From JBEBBU01 sp041158225 (GTDB taxonomy: Bacteria; Pseudomonadota; Gammaproteobacteria; Methylococcales; Methylococcaceae), in contig JBEBBU010000073.1 in the NCBI GenBank assembly GCA_041158225.1, positions 1 to 8,030 of the forward strand: 8,030 bases of DNA, given 5' to 3'. Positions 6,421 through 8,030 of this stretch are shown piece after piece. Below the pieces are notes generated by a model that searched no databases, was not told where the DNA came from, and saw only the letters and a program-made list of their open reading frames with translations. How positions within the stretch are numbered: the stretch's first letter is position 1; each line of letters opens with the position of its first letter. The translations under genes and the position numbers were made by a program.

Positions 6421-6726
6421 TCACGCCCCATTTTCCGACTGCATGGCTTTGAACTTTTCCATCTGCTCAGGGGTAGCAGGTCGCTGGTGCTGCTGTTTCC
6501 ATGTTTCATAAGGCATGCCGTAGATGGCTTGCAGTGCTTCGGGATAGTCCATTGCAAGTCCAGCTTCTGCGGCAGCCTCATGGTACCACTTGCCAAGACA
6601 GTTCCGGCAGAAGCGGGCAAGCAGCATCAGTTCCATATTCTGGATATCAGGATGCGTCTGGAGATGCGTGACCAGTCTGCGGAATACGGCGGCTTCAATC
6701 TGTGTTGTGTCGGGCTCTGATGTCAT
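6421..6726 (-). CDS. DUF1244 family small protein
   Basis: This 101-residue protein matches the DUF1244 (SMc04008-like) family of small, mostly helical proteobacterial proteins of unknown function. Family features are EAAVFRRLVTHLQTHPDIQN (11-30), the Cys pair in FCRNCLGKWY (39-48, Cys40 and Cys43), the AIYGMPYETWK segment (67-77) and ATPEQMEKF (84-92). The two Cys could bind metal or form a disulfide; that is inference. The frame is open to 6813, but ATG 6726 is chosen because the family N-terminus (MTSEPDTTQIE) begins there and AGAGG (minus strand, 6739-6735) stands 8 bases upstream. The longer form adds 29 residues over what looks like promoter sequence. The gene stands alone, converging on glmM and diverging from the next gene. 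Confidence 0.93.
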   Translation of the reverse strand: MTSEPDTTQIEAAVFRRLVTHLQTHPDIQNMELMLLARFCRNCLGKWYHEAAAEAGLAMDYPEALQAIYGMPYETWKQQHQRPATPEQMEKFKAMQSENGA

Positions 6727-6811
6727 GGTGGATACCTCTGGCAAAGTAAAAAGCTGAGGTGCTACTATAAGCGATGAGCGCGGCCCAGCCGTATAATCTT
6801 TTCTTTTGCGC
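6727..6811. promoter_or_regulatory. Divergent promoter region with TATAAT box
   Basis: The spacer between the divergent starts holds a perfect -10 hexamer TATAAT on the plus strand (6792-6797), only 14 bases before ATG 6812. A TATAGT lies on the minus strand (6769-6764), about 37 bases before the DUF1244 start, with the AGAGG ribosome site between. Neither has a recognisable -35 at 16-18 bases. Use of the plus-strand box would give a leader of only about 5-9 bases. Confidence 0.45.
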
Positions 6812-7183
6812 ATGAAAATCAGTACGACAGGAGTCTGGTTTCCGGCTATCCCGCAACAGCTGCCAAGACAGGATGCATTGTCTGGCGATGTTGCTGATGC
6901 TGCTGTTCCTCAGGTTCTACAGGAGGCTGCTTCCGGACACGCCGGAGATGAAAGGCAGGCATGGTCTGATCCGCAGTCGGGGGGGAGCGGCCAGCCTGTC
7001 AGCGATGCCATGGGGGAACTGGTGCAGCGGATGAGGTTTGAAGTCAGCGCTGCCATACCTGACCAGCAGCTGGACTGGCGTGCCAGCCGGGCAATTACTG
7101 CGTACCAGCGTCAGCAGGATTTTTCCTTTGCCCAGGAGCGTCAGGATGTCAGTCGCATGATGGGGGTCGACTTCTATGCTTGA
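6812..7183 (+). CDS. Hypothetical protein, 123 residues
   Basis: I cannot name a family. There is no signal peptide or membrane segment. Residues about 15-65 are low in hydrophobics and rich in Gln, Gly, Ala, Ser and Asp, so probably disordered. The C-terminal half (66-123) looks folded and helical, with VQRMRFEVSAAI (71-82), RASRAITAYQ (90-99) and an ending VSRMMGVDFYA that looks like a conserved tail. ATG 6812 is preferred to the in-frame TTG 6806 two codons earlier. Neither has a Shine-Dalgarno site, and the perfect TATAAT 14 bases upstream suggests a nearly leaderless message. A run of seven G (6979-6985) sits in the low-complexity part; a slip there would destroy the conserved-looking tail. 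A 55-base spacer with no clear promoter, terminator or ribosome site separates it from yciB on the same strand. Confidence 0.72.
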   Translation: MKISTTGVWFPAIPQQLPRQDALSGDVADAAVPQVLQEAASGHAGDERQAWSDPQSGGSGQPVSDAMGELVQRMRFEVSAAIPDQQLDWRASRAITAYQRQQDFSFAQERQDVSRMMGVDFYA

Positions 7184-7238
7184 GCCATCCTAAGGTTTGC
7201 TGTTAAGCTAAGACATTCTGTTCCGGTTCGATGTCTGC

Positions 7239-7772
7239 ATGAAACTTCTTCTGGATTTTTTCCCCATCCTCCTGTTCTTTGTAACTTACAAGTATCTCGG
7301 TATTTATCCGGCGACAGCGGTGGTTATCGCCGCAACCGTCATACAGGTAGGTATCGGCTGGTGGCGTCTGCGTCGTCTTGAGGCCATGCCTCTGGTGACG
7401 CTGGTGCTGATCGTGGTATTTGGCGGCGCCACGCTGGTTTTTCAGGATGAAATGTTTATCAAGTGGAAGCCTTCGGTGCTGAATACACTGTTTGCCGTGG
7501 CCTTTCTGGCCAGTCGCTGGATTGGCGAAAAGCCCCTGATCCAGCGCATGATGGGCGAACAGATTGCTCTGCCTGCGGCCATATGGCGCAAACTCAATGA
7601 TGCCTGGACGCTATTCTTTCTGCTGCTTGCTGGCGTCAACCTTTATGTTGTCTACAACTTTGACACTGAAACCTGGGTCAATTTCAAGCTGTTCGGACTG
7701 CTGGGACTGACGCTAGTGTTTGTGGTGGTGCAGTCTTTTTTCATTTCACGTCATGTGAGCGAGACCCGCTAA
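7239..7772 (+). CDS. yciB: Inner membrane septation protein YciB (IspZ/intracellular septation protein A family)
   Basis: YciB is a polytopic inner-membrane protein linked to cell-envelope synthesis and septation. In E. coli it interacts with elongation and division proteins. The 177 residues closely match the E. coli length (179) and sequence. Shared blocks are LDFFPILLFFVTYK (5-18), the IYPATA segment (22-27), VFGGATLVFQDEMFIKWKPS (60-79), KPLIQRMMG (98-106) and WVNFKLFGL (146-154). About five hydrophobic segments lie at 5-20, 24-42, 50-68, 80-94 and 122-168, the last region probably holding two helices. No Shine-Dalgarno is visible before ATG 7239, but homology begins exactly at MKLLLDF, so the start is firm. 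The next gene, yciI, begins 9 bases after the stop and its ribosome site overlaps it. Confidence 0.96.
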   Translation: MKLLLDFFPILLFFVTYKYLGIYPATAVVIAATVIQVGIGWWRLRRLEAMPLVTLVLIVVFGGATLVFQDEMFIKWKPSVLNTLFAVAFLASRWIGEKPLIQRMMGEQIALPAAIWRKLNDAWTLFFLLLAGVNLYVVYNFDTETWVNFKLFGLLGLTLVFVVVQSFFISRHVSETR

Positions 7773-7775
7773 GGA
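7770..7775 (+). promoter_or_regulatory. Ribosome binding site of yciI overlapping the yciB stop
   Basis: TAAGGA includes the yciB stop codon TAA (7770-7772) and lies 6 bases before ATG 7782. This arrangement indicates translational coupling of yciB and yciI. Confidence 0.7.
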
Positions 7776-7781
7776 TTACCC

Positions 7782-8030
7782 ATGTGGTTTGCAATTGTAT
7801 GTGAAGATACCCCAGGCAGTCTTGAAAAACGCCTGGCGGCAAGACCTGATCATGTCGCGCGTCTGGTCAGGCTGCAGGATGAAGGGCGACTGCTGCTGGC
7901 CGGGCCTTTTCCCGCCATCGCCGCTGAAGATCCGGGTGAGGCTGGTTACGCAGGCAGCCTGATCGTGGCCGAATTTGCCAGTCTTGAAGAGGCTGAAGCA
8001 TGGGCTGAGGCTGATCCTTACCGCCAGGCC
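7782..8030 (+). CDS. yciI: YciI family protein, 5' part
   Basis: The first 83 codons of yciI are present and open to the window edge; the family is about 98 residues, so roughly 15 are missing. YciI proteins are small cytosolic dimers with a ferredoxin-like alpha/beta fold and a proposed His-Asp active site; the substrate is not known. Hallmarks are SLEKRLAARPDHVARL (13-28, conserved His24), QDEGRLLLAGPFPA (32-45, conserved Asp33), DPGEAGYAGSLIVAEF (50-65) and ADPY (77-80). These align closely with E. coli YciI. It follows yciB with 9 bases between, with the ribosome site overlapping the yciB stop, so the two form an operon. Confidence 0.95.
   Translation, partial: MWFAIVCEDTPGSLEKRLAARPDHVARLVRLQDEGRLLLAGPFPAIAAEDPGEAGYAGSLIVAEFASLEEAEAWAEADPYRQA

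Noticed and set aside
6417..6440. Possible terminator GGGT-CAC-GCCC followed by a short T run after glmM
   Set aside because: The stem is only four pairs including one G-T, the T run is four bases, and it lies inside the DUF1244 coding end; too weak to call.
6193..6720. Plus-strand open frame (175 codons) spanning the glmM end and DUF1244
   Set aside because: It runs out of frame through glmM and antisense through a known protein family; Trp- and Cys-rich composition is typical of a shadow.

Overview
This is a chromosomal core region of a proteobacterium. Gammaproteobacteria is the best guess, because the septation protein YciB followed by YciI, the DUF1244 protein, the GlmM and Dtd sequences and an SbmA/YddA-type transporter all read as gammaproteobacterial. 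The surviving 5S rRNA tail carries a short helix IV and an AAAGTAGG segment that I associate more with betaproteobacteria or deep-branching gammas, so the class is inferred, not proven. I see no insertion sequence, phage gene, CRISPR array, tRNA or integration site. Codon use looks similar across the window.

Layout. Bases 1-63 are the 3' end of a 5S rRNA gene, the end of an rrn operon lying to the left. A symmetrical hairpin (74-102) follows and can terminate transcription from both sides. Next, on the minus strand, a two-gene unit encodes a DUF502 membrane protein and D-aminoacyl-tRNA deacylase (dtd), overlapping by ATGA. Divergent from it is an unrecognised 137-residue membrane protein (1295-1708). 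It meets, tail to tail and only 7 bases away, a long minus-strand gene (1716-3563) for an SbmA/YddA/ABCD-type membrane domain fused to an ATPase domain. A roughly 205-base divergent spacer precedes citrate synthase (gltA, 3769-5064), which runs directly into phosphoglucosamine mutase (glmM, 5070-6416, TTG start). A DUF1244 protein (6421-6726, minus) ends 4 bases from glmM. The right end holds an unrecognised 123-residue protein (6812-7183), yciB (7239-7772) and the start of yciI, cut by the window edge.

Functionally these are mostly housekeeping genes: translation proofreading (dtd), TCA cycle entry (gltA), cell-wall amino-sugar supply (glmM) and envelope integrity or division (yciB).

The most unusual item is the transporter. 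Its ATPase domain is full length, but Walker A, Q-loop, signature, Walker B glutamate and switch histidine are all altered, so it reads as an intact gene with a catalytically dead ATPase domain. A second point of interest is a citrate synthase of the large GltA type that has lost several residues of the E. coli NADH-inhibition site. I found no convincing new multigene system here.
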